Positions 1 through 8,881 of a stretch of DNA of 64,000 nt are shown here, piece after piece. Origin of the DNA: Chitinophagaceae bacterium (GTDB lineage Bacteria; Bacteroidota; Bacteroidia; Chitinophagales; Chitinophagaceae); the NCBI GenBank assembly GCA_019638625.1, contig JAHBTK010000002.1, forward strand, positions 496,001 to 560,000, in the 5' to 3' direction. The number at the start of each line of letters is the position of its first letter. Positions within the stretch are counted from its first letter, which is position 1. Position numbers and translations under genes: made by a program. The notes under the pieces are model-generated. The model was not told where the DNA came from, made no database searches, and was given only the letters and a program-made list of their open reading frames with translations.

Positions 1-1185
1 AACACATGCCTTCCTGGGAAGCTTTCCTGCAAAAACAGCATTGTCTACGGCCTCCTTCCCCATTTTCCGGTAGGTGGTCCATTTGCCGCCGGTAATGGTA
101 ACCAGTTTACTTTTAGTTACGGCAATTACATGGTCTCGTGGCACCATAGCCGTATTCTTCTGCCCCGGCGCTTTCACCAGCGGGCGAAGCCCGGCGAAAA
201 CCGCTTTAATATTCCTTCGGGTGATCCCTGAGTTCAGGTAACGGTTAATATTTCTGAAAACGAACTCGATTTCTGTTTCCAGCGCCCTGGGTTCGAAGTC
301 TATTTCACGGATAGCTGTATCGGTGGTGCCGATAATTATTTCATTTTGCCAGGGCACGGCGAACAGTACCCGCCCGTCATCCGTTTTAGGAATCATCAGG
401 GCATCTGTGCCCGGGAAAAATTTTTTATCCACTACCAGGTGAATGCCCTGCGAAGGGGAGACAATTGCAGGCTGGTTTTCATCATCCATTTGCAGGATAT
501 CATCTACAAAAACACCGGTAGCATTCACCACCACTTTTGCTTTTAATTCATACTCCCTTCCGTTCAACACATCTTCTGCATATACACCATTCACCACGCC
601 ATTCTCTTTCCTTAGGTCTGTCACCTCCATATAGTTCAGGGTGGCAGCCCCCTGCTCTGAGGCTGTCTGGGCCAGGCAAAGCGCCAGTCTTGCATCATCA
701 AACTGTCCGTCAAAATAGAGAACGCCCCCTTTCAAATTCTTAATTTCCAGTGCCGGCAACTTTTCCGATATGGTTTTCCGGGACAGGAATTTTGTTTTTC
801 CGATGCTCAGTTTGCCGGAGAGAAGATCATATATCTTCAGGCCTGTACCATACATAAACTTCTCCCATAAGCTATATGCCGGCAATATGAAAGGTTGAAT
901 ACGCGTAAGGTGTGGTGCATTTTTCAAAAGAATACCTCGTTCTTTTAATGCTTCCATTACCAGTTTGATATTACCCTGCGCCAGGTAACGCACACCACCG
1001 TGTACCAGTTTGGTAGCCCTGCTGGAGGTGCCTTTTGCAAAATCGAATCGTTCCAGGAGCAGGGTTTTATATCCCCTGGACGCAGCGTCTACTGCCGAAC
1101 CCAGTCCTGTGGCGCCACCTCCTATAATAATGATATCCCATTCTGATACTTCCTCCAGTTGTTTCAGCATCGCATCACGCTGCAT
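1..1185 (-). CDS. glpD: Glycerol-3-phosphate dehydrogenase, FAD-dependent (3' end cut by window)
   Basis: Translating the minus strand from the ATG at 1185 gives 395 open codons to the window edge. The protein begins MQRDAMLKQLEEVSEWD, then an FAD dinucleotide-binding motif (IIIGGGATG), the family stretch GTSSRATKLVHGGVRYL, and further on ITGGKWTTYRKMG, all typical of GlpD/GlpA. The enzyme oxidises sn-glycerol-3-phosphate to dihydroxyacetone phosphate at the membrane and passes electrons to quinone. The C-terminal domain lies outside the window. A second ATG at codon 6 is an alternative start. The secreted protein at 1208-2296 lies 22 nt upstream on the same strand, so the two may be cotranscribed; no glpK or glpF is visible. 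Confidence 0.93.
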   Translation of the reverse strand, partial: MQRDAMLKQLEEVSEWDIIIIGGGATGLGSAVDAASRGYKTLLLERFDFAKGTSSRATKLVHGGVRYLAQGNIKLVMEALKERGILLKNAPHLTRIQPFILPAYSLWEKFMYGTGLKIYDLLSGKLSIGKTKFLSRKTISEKLPALEIKNLKGGVLYFDGQFDDARLALCLAQTASEQGAATLNYMEVTDLRKENGVVNGVYAEDVLNGREYELKAKVVVNATGVFVDDILQMDDENQPAIVSPSQGIHLVVDKKFFPGTDALMIPKTDDGRVLFAVPWQNEIIIGTTDTAIREIDFEPRALETEIEFVFRNINRYLNSGITRRNIKAVFAGLRPLVKAPGQKNTAMVPRDHVIAVTKSKLVTITGGKWTTYRKMGKEAVDNAVFAGKLPRKACV

Positions 1186-1207
1186 ATAATTTCTACTTGT
1201 GAGTTTG

Positions 1208-2296
1208 TTAGTCTTCTTTTTTCCGGAAACGTATTGTTCCGCTGGTTTTTTCGGTTGAGCTTATATACACTTCATGTCTTTTTCCCCCAATGGTGGCAAC
1301 CATCAAAGCCGTATTGGGAGGGATGGCGCCCAGGTTGTCTGCATACATTATCAACTCATTGTCTTCCAGGTTGGGGTCGAGCTTCACTTTAATTGTAAGC
1401 GGTTTGTCTGTAAGGCGCTGCCGCGACAGGATCATTTTATTGTTAAAATAAACCGTAATGGTATCTCCGTCAATTTCCCCATTGTCATAAAAGTCAACGC
1501 GAAACTCTTCATAGTTGGGAACCTCTATCGTTTTTAATACCTTCTTATCCCTTTTTCCGTAAGGCTGCATTGATGGCGCAACAATATCCGGTAGTTTTTT
1601 TCTTGCCGTATCGGTCTTTATTCTTTCGGGTACCTGGGATATCTTGGCTTTTGTTTCGGGTTTCTCGGCTGGCTTGGTAACAGGCTTTTTTGCGGCGGCA
1701 TTGCCGGGAGATGCAGCCGGCTTCTTAACCGGCGGGGAAGTTGTTGTTCCGGATTTATTATCAGGCTTCTGTTGCAGGGCTGATGGTTTTTGTGCCGGGG
1801 TGGTGGTTTTGGCTACCGGTGGATTGGCCCTAGGGGGCGCCACCTTTGTAAGCATCTTTCTTTCCAGCTCTGTACTGCCAAAGCCGCAATCAGATGGTCT
1901 GTATCCACGCCACCTGCCCACCAGTTTTTCTGATTTACCCTGTTTTAAGAATGTAAGGATATGTGTTTGAAGGCAGTCGCTCCAGCCGGGTGGTGTATTG
2001 CCTTTTATCCTTTCCTCCTCGTTTACTACTATGGATTTGCTTTCCTTTTCATAGGTGCCTTCCAGCCGGCATATAACATAATAGTTTTTGGGGTAATAGT
2101 TAAAATAGGAGTATGAGTAGCCACTTACTTTAGGTCCATTAATTTCCAGTTCCAGCACATATTCCGTATCTCCTTCACCGGCAACAATGCTGTTGCCTGC
2201 TGAATTGAACGATCCCCGCCATTGCCCGGTTAAGTTTTGCGCCTGCAGGGTGGAGCCGGATAAAATCAAAATCAAGAGTAGCAATCCTTTCATCAA
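1208..2296 (-). CDS. Secreted protein with Pro/Lys/Ala-rich linker and C-terminal beta domain, unknown function
   Basis: 362 residues. Residues 1-20 form a signal peptide ending LQAQ. Residues about 22-148 hold a compact domain starting LTGQWRGSF, with a second GRWRGYRP near 127-133. A low-complexity linker of about 85 residues (150-235, rich in Pro, Lys, Ala and Thr) follows. The C-terminal 110 residues (VLKTIEVPNYEEFRVDFYDN onward) look like an all-beta domain. The linker resembles flexible tethers of periplasmic proteins. I do not recognise a function. It is divergent from thrS and directly upstream of glpD. Confidence 0.8.
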   Translation of the reverse strand: MMKGLLLLILILSGSTLQAQNLTGQWRGSFNSAGNSIVAGEGDTEYVLELEINGPKVSGYSYSYFNYYPKNYYVICRLEGTYEKESKSIVVNEEERIKGNTPPGWSDCLQTHILTFLKQGKSEKLVGRWRGYRPSDCGFGSTELERKMLTKVAPPRANPPVAKTTTPAQKPSALQQKPDNKSGTTTSPPVKKPAASPGNAAAKKPVTKPAEKPETKAKISQVPERIKTDTARKKLPDIVAPSMQPYGKRDKKVLKTIEVPNYEEFRVDFYDNGEIDGDTITVYFNNKMILSRQRLTDKPLTIKVKLDPNLEDNELIMYADNLGAIPPNTALMVATIGGKRHEVYISSTEKTSGTIRFRKKED

Positions 2297-2375
2297 GACG
2301 ACGCTTTTGATGCAAATTTAGCCTCAATAGTAAGGAAATAGAAGCATTAAATGAAATGATACGCCAAGACTTCGT

Positions 2376-2383
2376 TAAATTTG
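2376..2383 (+). promoter_or_regulatory. Possible Bacteroidota -7 box (TAAATTTG) for thrS
   Basis: TAAATTTG matches the TAnnTTTG form of Bacteroidota -7 elements and lies 32 nt before the thrS ATG. I found no TTTG-like -33 box at a suitable distance, so the call rests on one element. Confidence 0.3.
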
Positions 2384-2415
2384 CACTCCTTTTTAAGGAT
2401 TAAGTATTAAAAAAT

Positions 2416-4356
2416 ATGGTGAAGATAACATTTCCGGATGGCGCTGTCAGGGAGTATGCTGAAGGAATAACAGCAATGGAGATAGCAAAATCTATTAGCG
2501 AAGGACTGGCAAAAAAAGTGCTGGCAGCCTCTGTAAACGGCAACATATGGGATGCCACCCGGCCTATCAGCCAGGATAGTTCACTTAAACTGCTCACCTG
2601 GAACGAAGCCGATGGAAAATATGCTTTCTGGCATTCTTCGGCTCACCTAATGGCAGAGGCTGTGGAAGCAACTTTTCCCGGTGTAAAATTTTGGGTAGGT
2701 CCCCCCGTAGAGAAGGGATATGGATTTTACTACGATATCGATCTTGGAGACCATAAGCTGACGGAAGAAGACCTGACAAAGTTGGAAAAGAAGATGAGTG
2801 AGCTGGCCCGTCAAAACAATCCGTATATACGCAAAGAGATATCCAAGGCGGACGCCCTCAAATATTTCACCGAAAAAGGAGATGAATACAAGCTGGACCT
2901 ACTGCAAAACCTGGAAGATGGTAATATCACCTTTTATACCCAGGGCGGTTTTACTGACCTTTGCCGGGGTCCTCATGTTCCGGGTACCGGCGTCATCAAA
3001 GCCATCAAGCTGACCAGCATTGCAGGCGCTTACTGGAAAGGAGATGAAAAGAACAAGCAGCTTACCCGTATTTACGGCGTTACCTTCCCCACCCAGAAGG
3101 AGTTGGATGAATACCTGCAGATGCTGGAGGAGGCCAAAAAAAGAGACCACCGCAAACTGGGAAAAGAGCTGGGCATATACACCATGGATGATGATGTGGG
3201 GCAGGGATTGATCATGTGGCTGCCCAATGGCACTGTGGTAATAGAAGAACTGGAGAAGCTGGCAAAGGAAACCGAGCTGAAAGCAGGATATAAGAGGGTG
3301 GTGACACCCCATATAGCCAAGGAGAGCATGTATCTTACCAGCGGGCATTTGCCTTACTATGCGGACAGCATGTATCCGCCTATGGAAGTGGATGGCGAAA
3401 AGTATTACCTGAAGGCAATGAATTGCCCTCATCACCACAAAATTTTTGCGGCAGAGCCCAAAAGTTACCGGGACCTCCCCTATCGTTTAGCGGAATACGG
3501 TACCGTTTACCGTTATGAGCAAAGCGGCGAATTATTCGGACTGATGCGGGTACGTTGCCTGCACATGAACGACGCGCATATCTATTGCACAAGAGAACAG
3601 TTTGCGGACGAATTCCGGGCGGTGAACGAGATGTACCAGAAGTACTTTGCGATATTCGGTATTGAAAAATATGTGATGCGGCTGAGCCTGCATTCGCCGG
3701 ATAAACTGGGTAAAAAATATGTGAACGAACCGGAATTGTGGAAGGAAACAGAAGAGATGGTGCGCCGGGTGCTGATTGAATCAAAAATTCCCTACGTGGA
3801 AGTGCAGGATGAAGCGGCATTTTACGGACCCAAGATCGACGTGCAGATATTCAGTGTGATTGGCAGGGAATTCACCCTGGCAACCAACCAGGTTGATTTT
3901 TCGCAGGGCGCCAGCTTTAAACTGCAGTACACCACTCCGGACAACCGGACAGAAACCCCTTTGATCATACACCGGGCGCCTTTGGGTACGCATGAACGTT
4001 TTATCGGCTTCCTGCTGGAGCATTATGCGGGTAATCTGCCGTTGTGGTTGTCTCCCCTGCAGGTAAAAGTATTACCCATCAGTGATAAGTTCATTGATTA
4101 TGCCCGTATGGTGCTGGATACCCTGAAAAATGCGGATATTCGTGCTGAAATAGATGATCGGCCGGAAAAAATCGGTCGGAAGATCAGGGATACCGAGATG
4201 GCTAAAGTACCTTATATGCTCATAATAGGCGAAAAAGAGGTAAATGAGCAAAAAGTATCCGTACGCAGGCACAGAAAAGGAGACCTGGGAGCATTGGATG
4301 TACAAGTGTTTGTAAATCAAGCAGTAGCAGAGATCAGGGAACGGGTATCCGGATAA
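2416..4356 (+). CDS. thrS: Threonine--tRNA ligase
   Basis: 646 residues, usual full length for ThrRS. It attaches threonine to tRNA(Thr) in the cytoplasm and hydrolyses mischarged Ser-tRNA. An N-terminal TGS domain (about 1-62) is followed by the editing domain with the HSSAHL signature (HxxxH metal site) and the TQGGFTDLCRGPH stretch, then the class II catalytic core (MNCPHHHKIF; RYEQSGELFGLMRVR; APLGTHERFIGFLLEHYAG) and the anticodon-binding domain from about residue 545. infC follows 133 nt downstream, the common thrS-infC order. The start is the first ATG giving a complete TGS domain. Confidence 0.98.
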   Translation: MVKITFPDGAVREYAEGITAMEIAKSISEGLAKKVLAASVNGNIWDATRPISQDSSLKLLTWNEADGKYAFWHSSAHLMAEAVEATFPGVKFWVGPPVEKGYGFYYDIDLGDHKLTEEDLTKLEKKMSELARQNNPYIRKEISKADALKYFTEKGDEYKLDLLQNLEDGNITFYTQGGFTDLCRGPHVPGTGVIKAIKLTSIAGAYWKGDEKNKQLTRIYGVTFPTQKELDEYLQMLEEAKKRDHRKLGKELGIYTMDDDVGQGLIMWLPNGTVVIEELEKLAKETELKAGYKRVVTPHIAKESMYLTSGHLPYYADSMYPPMEVDGEKYYLKAMNCPHHHKIFAAEPKSYRDLPYRLAEYGTVYRYEQSGELFGLMRVRCLHMNDAHIYCTREQFADEFRAVNEMYQKYFAIFGIEKYVMRLSLHSPDKLGKKYVNEPELWKETEEMVRRVLIESKIPYVEVQDEAAFYGPKIDVQIFSVIGREFTLATNQVDFSQGASFKLQYTTPDNRTETPLIIHRAPLGTHERFIGFLLEHYAGNLPLWLSPLQVKVLPISDKFIDYARMVLDTLKNADIRAEIDDRPEKIGRKIRDTEMAKVPYMLIIGEKEVNEQKVSVRRHRKGDLGALDVQVFVNQAVAEIRERVSG

Positions 4357-4489
4357 TAAATATTTTACATAAATATGCAGGAATTCGTGGCATGATTTTT
4401 ACCTTTGCATGTTGTTATTAGTATTATATTCATAACTATTAAAAAAATATCTCCCTGGTTAATAGGGAAACTCACTTTAAAAAGAATAA

Positions 4490-5068
4490 ATGGCATTTTC
4501 ACCACGACCTCCCCGGGGCAATTTTAACCCTCGTTTCAGAAAAGAACAAAATCAGGAACACAGAACCAACCATATGATCAGAGTCCCCCAGGTACGCCTG
4601 GTAGGAGAAAATGTGGAGGTAGGAATATATCCCACCCAGGAGGCACAAAAAATTGCCAACGAGCAGGGGCTTGACCTGGTGGAGATATCCCCGAATGCCG
4701 ATCCCCCTGTTTGTAAGATCATTGACTACAATAAATTCCTCTACGAAAAGAAAAAGAAAGAGAAGGAGATGAAAGCCAACTCCAAAGTTTCTGAAGTAAA
4801 GGAAATCCGGTTTACTCCCAATACAGATGACCACGACTTCAACTTCAAGGCAAAACACGCGGAAGAGTTTTTGAAAGAAGGGAACAAGGTAAAGGCCTAC
4901 GTACAGTTCAAAGGGCGTGCAATCATGTTCAAGGAAAGAGGAGAGTTGCTGTTGCTGAAGTTTGCCGAGCGCCTTGCCGAAATCGGCGCCCCGGAAGGGC
5001 TACCCAAGCTGGAGGGTAAAAGGATGCTGATCATTTTCGCTCCCAAAAGCCAGAAAAAGAAAAAATAG
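4490..5068 (+). CDS. infC: Translation initiation factor IF-3
   Basis: 192 residues. IF-3 binds the 30S subunit, checks the initiator tRNA and start codon and blocks 50S joining. The N-domain (IRVPQVRLVGENVEVGIYPT), a Lys-rich linker (about 85-105) and the C-domain with VKEIRFTPNTDDHDF and VKAYVQFKGRAIMFKERG are all present, plus a basic KSQKKKK tail. The first ATG leaves a 25-residue basic N-terminal extension before the conserved part. The start is ATG rather than the rare codon used by enterobacterial infC. The usual partners rpmI and rplT do not follow. Confidence 0.97.
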   Translation: MAFSPRPPRGNFNPRFRKEQNQEHRTNHMIRVPQVRLVGENVEVGIYPTQEAQKIANEQGLDLVEISPNADPPVCKIIDYNKFLYEKKKKEKEMKANSKVSEVKEIRFTPNTDDHDFNFKAKHAEEFLKEGNKVKAYVQFKGRAIMFKERGELLLLKFAERLAEIGAPEGLPKLEGKRMLIIFAPKSQKKKK

Positions 5069-5072
5069 GATG

Positions 5073-5090
5073 CCCCGAACGTTCGGGGGC
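5073..5090. terminator. Palindromic hairpin after infC
   Basis: CCCCGAACGTTCGGGG is a perfect 16-nt palindrome starting 5 nt after the infC stop. It can fold into a GC-rich hairpin with a short central loop. The downstream bases (GCTGATTT) are only weakly T-rich, so it may act as a poor terminator, an mRNA-stabilising hairpin or a dispersed repeat. Confidence 0.4.
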
Positions 5091-5110
5091 TGATTTGGAA
5101 AAGAACCTCA

Positions 5111-5148
5111 ATCAGCAATCAGGCAATCAGAAATCCCCCGGAATCCCC
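5111..5148. repeat. AATCAG/AATCCCC-type intergenic repeat
   Basis: Contains ATCAGCAATCAGGCAATCAG followed by AAATCCCCC-GGAATCCCC. A related string occurs at 48794-48881: ATCAGCAATCA on the same strand and TCAGAAATCCCC on the other. It looks like a dispersed non-coding element of this genome. Confidence 0.35.
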
Positions 5149-5185
5149 GGTTGGCAAAGCGTATATTTGCGGGAAATTTTGTTAC

Positions 5186-6163
5186 ATGCTTAAAATAGGC
5201 ATTTTCGGTGTAGGGCACCTGGGCAAATTTCACATCACTAACTGGCAAAAGATCAGGGAAGCGGAACTGGTCGGATTTTTCGACCCGGATGATGATACCG
5301 CCACCGCAGTTGAAAAGCAATTCGGCATTCCCCGTTTTGCAGACGCGGAAGATCTGCTGGATGCCTGCGATGCTGTGGACATTGTAGCTCCTACTACCCT
5401 TCATTACGATTTATGCGAAAAAGCCATCCGGAAATCCAGGCACGTATTTGTAGAAAAACCCCTGGCTGATACCATGGAACAGGCGCATAAGATCGTGAAA
5501 CTGGCGAAGGAAGCGAATGTAAAGATACAGGTGGGGCATGTGGAAAGATTTAACCCTGCCTACCTGGCATTGAAGGATCATACGCTCAACCCAATGTTTA
5601 TCGAGGTACACCGCCTGGCACAGTTCAACCCCCGGGGCACGGAAGTCAGTGTTATTTTGGACCTGATGATACACGACATTGACATCATCTTAAATATCGT
5701 AAAAAGTGATGTGCGCAGCGTTTCTGCAAGCGGTGTGGCCGTGATGACCGAAACCCCGGATATTGCCAACGTGCGGATTGAGTTTAACAACGGATGCGTT
5801 GCCAACCTCACATCGTCCCGTATGTCGATGAAAAAAATGCGCAAAATGAGGTTGTTCCAAAAAGATGCTTACATTGGTATTGATTTCCTGGAGAAGAAGA
5901 CAGAAATAATAAAGCTGAAGGACGAAACAGATAGCAAGGAAGCTTTTGTATTTGATATAGAAACCCCTAAGGGAAAAAAAGAGATAGCGGTTTCAACCCT
6001 GGCGATGCCTGAAGCCAATGCGATATTGATGGAACTGCAGGCGTTTACAAACTCTGTACTGAATAATTTGCCTACGGTAGTTTCTGAAGTAGATGGGCTG
6101 ATCGCAATGGATGTGGCTCACCAGGTACTGAATAAAATTAAATCAGCCAACTATCTGGCATAA
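5186..6163 (+). CDS. Gfo/Idh/MocA family NAD(P)-dependent oxidoreductase
   Basis: 325 residues. The Rossmann motif GIFGVGHLGKFH at the N-terminus and the family motif VEKPLADTMEQA near residue 93, where Lys of EKP is the usual catalytic/cofactor residue, place it in the Gfo/Idh/MocA family. Members oxidise or reduce sugar derivatives or inositols. QVGHVERFNPA and LMIHDIDIILNIV fit the C-terminal substrate domain. The sugar transferase gene starts 31 nt downstream on the same strand, so a role in preparing a nucleotide sugar or surface glycan is plausible, but the substrate cannot be read from sequence. A TATATTTG string at 5162-5169 could be its -7 box. Confidence 0.93.
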   Translation: MLKIGIFGVGHLGKFHITNWQKIREAELVGFFDPDDDTATAVEKQFGIPRFADAEDLLDACDAVDIVAPTTLHYDLCEKAIRKSRHVFVEKPLADTMEQAHKIVKLAKEANVKIQVGHVERFNPAYLALKDHTLNPMFIEVHRLAQFNPRGTEVSVILDLMIHDIDIILNIVKSDVRSVSASGVAVMTETPDIANVRIEFNNGCVANLTSSRMSMKKMRKMRLFQKDAYIGIDFLEKKTEIIKLKDETDSKEAFVFDIETPKGKKEIAVSTLAMPEANAILMELQAFTNSVLNNLPTVVSEVDGLIAMDVAHQVLNKIKSANYLA

Positions 6164-6194
6164 AGTAGAAACCCCGTTTACCTCAGAATATGTA

Positions 6195-7613
6195 ATGAGA
6201 AGCCAGCCGGAAATATCCACACGATGGTATGCCTTTGCAGACTATATTTCTACCACCCTGGCATGGGTCGTCGCTTTTTTTATGCGAAAAGCTATTTCCG
6301 GGTTCTCCATGAATGTAAAAGGTGAGTTTTCGGGTAACACATTGTTTTTACTGAGCATATTGATCATCCCGGTTGGGTGGTTGATCCTTTTTTTGTTATC
6401 CGGCTCCTATAGCAGTTCTCTCTACTCAAGACAAAAATTCAAGGAGTTTACTTCTACGGTTGTCTGGACACTCCTGGGAAGCCTGGTTCTTTTCTTTTTG
6501 CTGGTGCTTGATGATCCGCGTGTAAACTATCCTTACTACTACAAAGCGTTCCTGGCAATATACTTCTGTAATCTTGTTTTTGTGTGGTGGGGACGGCTGC
6601 TGATACTGAACATCGCGAAGAAACAACTGCGGGCAAAAAAAGTGTTATTTGATACCATTATTATCGGGAATACGCCGGCAGCACTGGCCATTTATCGTGA
6701 TATCAGCAAAAACCAAAGTTTGCTGGGGTATAATTTTTTGGGGGTTATTGAAGCAGGAAATGCCTCAAACGGGCTGAGAAAATACCTGCCTTCCCTGGGG
6801 CATATAGACCAGTTGGAAACAATACTGGCGAAGACAAACCCATACCAGGTGATTATCACGCTGGATGATCCCAACCCCGAATACATGATGAAGATCATCA
6901 ACCGTATAAGTGAACGCGACGTTGAGATAAAGATCGCGCCCAAACACCTGGATATCCTTGCCGGTTCCGTAAGAACGGATAACGTGTTGGACACCCCGCT
7001 GATCGACCTGAAAAAAGGACTGATACCGGAATGGCAGCAGAATCTCAAGCTGCTGATGGATATTGTTATTTCCGGAGCAGGGCTGTTACTGCTATCCCCG
7101 TTTTTATTGTATGTGGCTTTAAGGGTAAAATTATCCTCAAAGGGCCCGGTCTTCTACGTGCAGGAAAGGATAGGCTATAAGGGAAAACCTTTCAGGATGT
7201 ATAAATTCCGGTCGATGGTAGAAGATGCGGAAAAAGACGGACCTGCATTGTCGTCGAAAGATGATCCCCGCATTACCGGTTGGGGCAGGCATATGCGGAA
7301 ATGGCGTATTGATGAATTGCCACAGTTCTGGAATGTGCTGAAGGGAGAAATGAGTTTGGTGGGGCCACGACCGGAAAGGGCCTATTATATTCAGAAAGTA
7401 CAGGAACGGGCGCCACATTTTAAATACCTGTTAAAAGTAAAACCGGGCGTTACCAGCATGGGTATGGTGAAATTTGGTTATGCAGAAAACATCGACGAGA
7501 TGATAACCCGCATGCAATATGACCTGATCTATATTGAAAATATATCGCTGCTGCTTGATTGTAACATCATGTTGCATACCCTCAGGATCATTGTGAAAGG
7601 AAAAGGAAAGTAA
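6195..7613 (+). CDS. Polyprenyl-phosphate sugar-1-phosphate transferase (WcaJ/PNPT type)
   Basis: 472 residues. The N-terminal half has several hydrophobic segments (about 12-30, 48-70, 85-105, 115-135), then a CoA-binding-like Rossmann domain (about 145-270), another membrane segment (near 285-305), and a bacterial sugar transferase domain with GPVFYVQERIGYKGKPFRMYKFRSM, RITGWGRHMRKWRIDELPQFWNVL and GEMSLVGPRPE. This architecture transfers a sugar-1-phosphate from a UDP-sugar to undecaprenyl phosphate at the inner face of the membrane, the first step of capsule, exopolysaccharide or O-antigen synthesis. No glycosyltransferase cluster surrounds it, so it may act with genes elsewhere. Confidence 0.94.
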   Translation: MRSQPEISTRWYAFADYISTTLAWVVAFFMRKAISGFSMNVKGEFSGNTLFLLSILIIPVGWLILFLLSGSYSSSLYSRQKFKEFTSTVVWTLLGSLVLFFLLVLDDPRVNYPYYYKAFLAIYFCNLVFVWWGRLLILNIAKKQLRAKKVLFDTIIIGNTPAALAIYRDISKNQSLLGYNFLGVIEAGNASNGLRKYLPSLGHIDQLETILAKTNPYQVIITLDDPNPEYMMKIINRISERDVEIKIAPKHLDILAGSVRTDNVLDTPLIDLKKGLIPEWQQNLKLLMDIVISGAGLLLLSPFLLYVALRVKLSSKGPVFYVQERIGYKGKPFRMYKFRSMVEDAEKDGPALSSKDDPRITGWGRHMRKWRIDELPQFWNVLKGEMSLVGPRPERAYYIQKVQERAPHFKYLLKVKPGVTSMGMVKFGYAENIDEMITRMQYDLIYIENISLLLDCNIMLHTLRIIVKGKGK

Positions 7614-7788
7614 TTTAAGGTACTACCCCCCGGCGCATTCACAAATATCTTCGTTGTGAAACGCCTGTTAAATTGCTAACGCATTCTGTTGATAAAAGTA
7701 CCTTCGTTCTATAATGGCTTAATAATTGAAGAACAGGAAATATATCCGGTTAACGACCATATTTCACTTAACTACTTAAATCAGGTAT

Positions 7789-8376
7789 ATGAAAAAAATA
7801 ATTCCTTTTTTCTTTGCTGTAATGTTGCTGGGCGCTGCTTCATACGCCCAGACTTTTCAGATAGGGGTAAAGGCAGGAGCTAATATATCCAACTTCAGCG
7901 GATCCGCCACAGCAGCCGATGTTAAAGAAAATTCACTGGTGGGATTTCATGCAGGCGCCCTGCTCAGTCTCCGGTTTGGTTCGTTTTTCTCGTTACAACC
8001 GGAGTTGCTGGTGTCTACACAAGGTACCCGGCTGGAACAGGCAGGTTCAAAAGAGAATTTTAAAGCCACTTATGCCACGCTTCCTGTAATGGCCAAGCTG
8101 AATTTTGGCGCCGTGTACATCGAGGGTGGTCCCCAATTCGGATTGAAGGTAAGTGATAAAGTGAGTGGTGTAAACACGGATGTAAAAAACCTGGACGTAG
8201 GATTGGCCGCAGGATTAGGGTTTCGCACCCGCTCAGGTTTTGGCCTCGGCGCACGGTATATAGCCGGCTTGTCTAAGGTGGGCGATATTGATTTTGGCGG
8301 AACGATCAATCCCGATTATAAAAACAGTGTAATACAGGTAAGCGCATTTTACACATTGTTCAACAACAACCGATAA
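7789..8376 (+). CDS. Outer-membrane beta-barrel protein (porin/PorT-like family)
   Basis: 195 residues with a signal peptide (residues 1-20, ending ASYAQ). The mature part is an alternating hydrophobic/polar sequence opening FQIGVKAGANISNFSG, the usual start of small Bacteroidota barrels of the outer-membrane-protein-beta-brl/PorT family, and ending with aromatic-rich VIQVSAFYTLFNN. It probably forms an 8-strand barrel in the outer membrane; its function is unknown. The ATG at 7789 was chosen because it begins the signal peptide. A hairpin terminator follows. Confidence 0.87.
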   Translation: MKKIIPFFFAVMLLGAASYAQTFQIGVKAGANISNFSGSATAADVKENSLVGFHAGALLSLRFGSFFSLQPELLVSTQGTRLEQAGSKENFKATYATLPVMAKLNFGAVYIEGGPQFGLKVSDKVSGVNTDVKNLDVGLAAGLGFRTRSGFGLGARYIAGLSKVGDIDFGGTINPDYKNSVIQVSAFYTLFNNNR

Positions 8377-8409
8377 TAACCGCGGCTAACCCGGTACTAT
8401 TATAAAAAT

Positions 8410-8442
8410 AAATAACCCGCGAACCATGTTCACGGGTTATTT
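8410..8442. terminator. Bidirectional Rho-independent terminator between convergent genes
   Basis: AAATAACCCGCGAAC pairs with GTTCACGGGTTATTT across a 3-nt loop, a 15-bp stem with one C-A mismatch. A T-rich run follows on the plus strand and A-rich sequence precedes it, so it can work for both the barrel gene (plus) and the small gene at 8483-8716 (minus). Confidence 0.85.
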
Positions 8443-8482
8443 ATTTTATGTCTATTGGTAAGCTTTCGGGAGCAATGCAGGT

Positions 8483-8716
8483 TCACTCTTCTTCTTTCTC
8501 TTCTTTATTATTGAGTTTTACCCACCGGTATATAATAAACCCGATCGCGGCAAACGGAGTGATCATCAGGTATAATATCCCGGAATTCAATGCCTTCGCG
8601 GGCCCCTCCCCCATCTGCTGCGCTGTTTTTGTACAGATAGAGCATTGTGCCTGCAGCTCGGAAGAAAAAGCCAGCAAAAGCAGGCAGGTGACCGTCATGA
8701 AAATCATTTTCCTCAT
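8483..8716 (-). CDS. Small membrane protein with CxxC motif, unknown function
   Basis: 77 residues. A signal peptide (1-23, ending LQAQ) precedes CSICTKTAQQMGEGPAKALN, then one transmembrane segment (about 46-67) and a charged tail KLNNKEEKEEE. The CSIC pair could bind metal or form a disulfide. From memory, similar small CxxC plus one-helix proteins occur in Bacteroidota near cytochrome oxidase assembly genes. That association is weak here because the oxidase operon lies 26 kb away. Confidence 0.75.
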   Translation of the reverse strand: MRKMIFMTVTCLLLLAFSSELQAQCSICTKTAQQMGEGPAKALNSGILYLMITPFAAIGFIIYRWVKLNNKEEKEEE

Positions 8717-8881
8717 TTCCGGAAATTAAACGGCAAAGATACGTCATCCGCACCAATTAAGCCAGTGTGGCATCCGGCATAACGCTTTGCGTGCTCACTT
8801 ACCCGTCAAATTGTTTCCCTGCACGGGGCTAAAACTGCATAGAAGATTATATATTGCAGAAAATGCAACAAAAATACCGGC

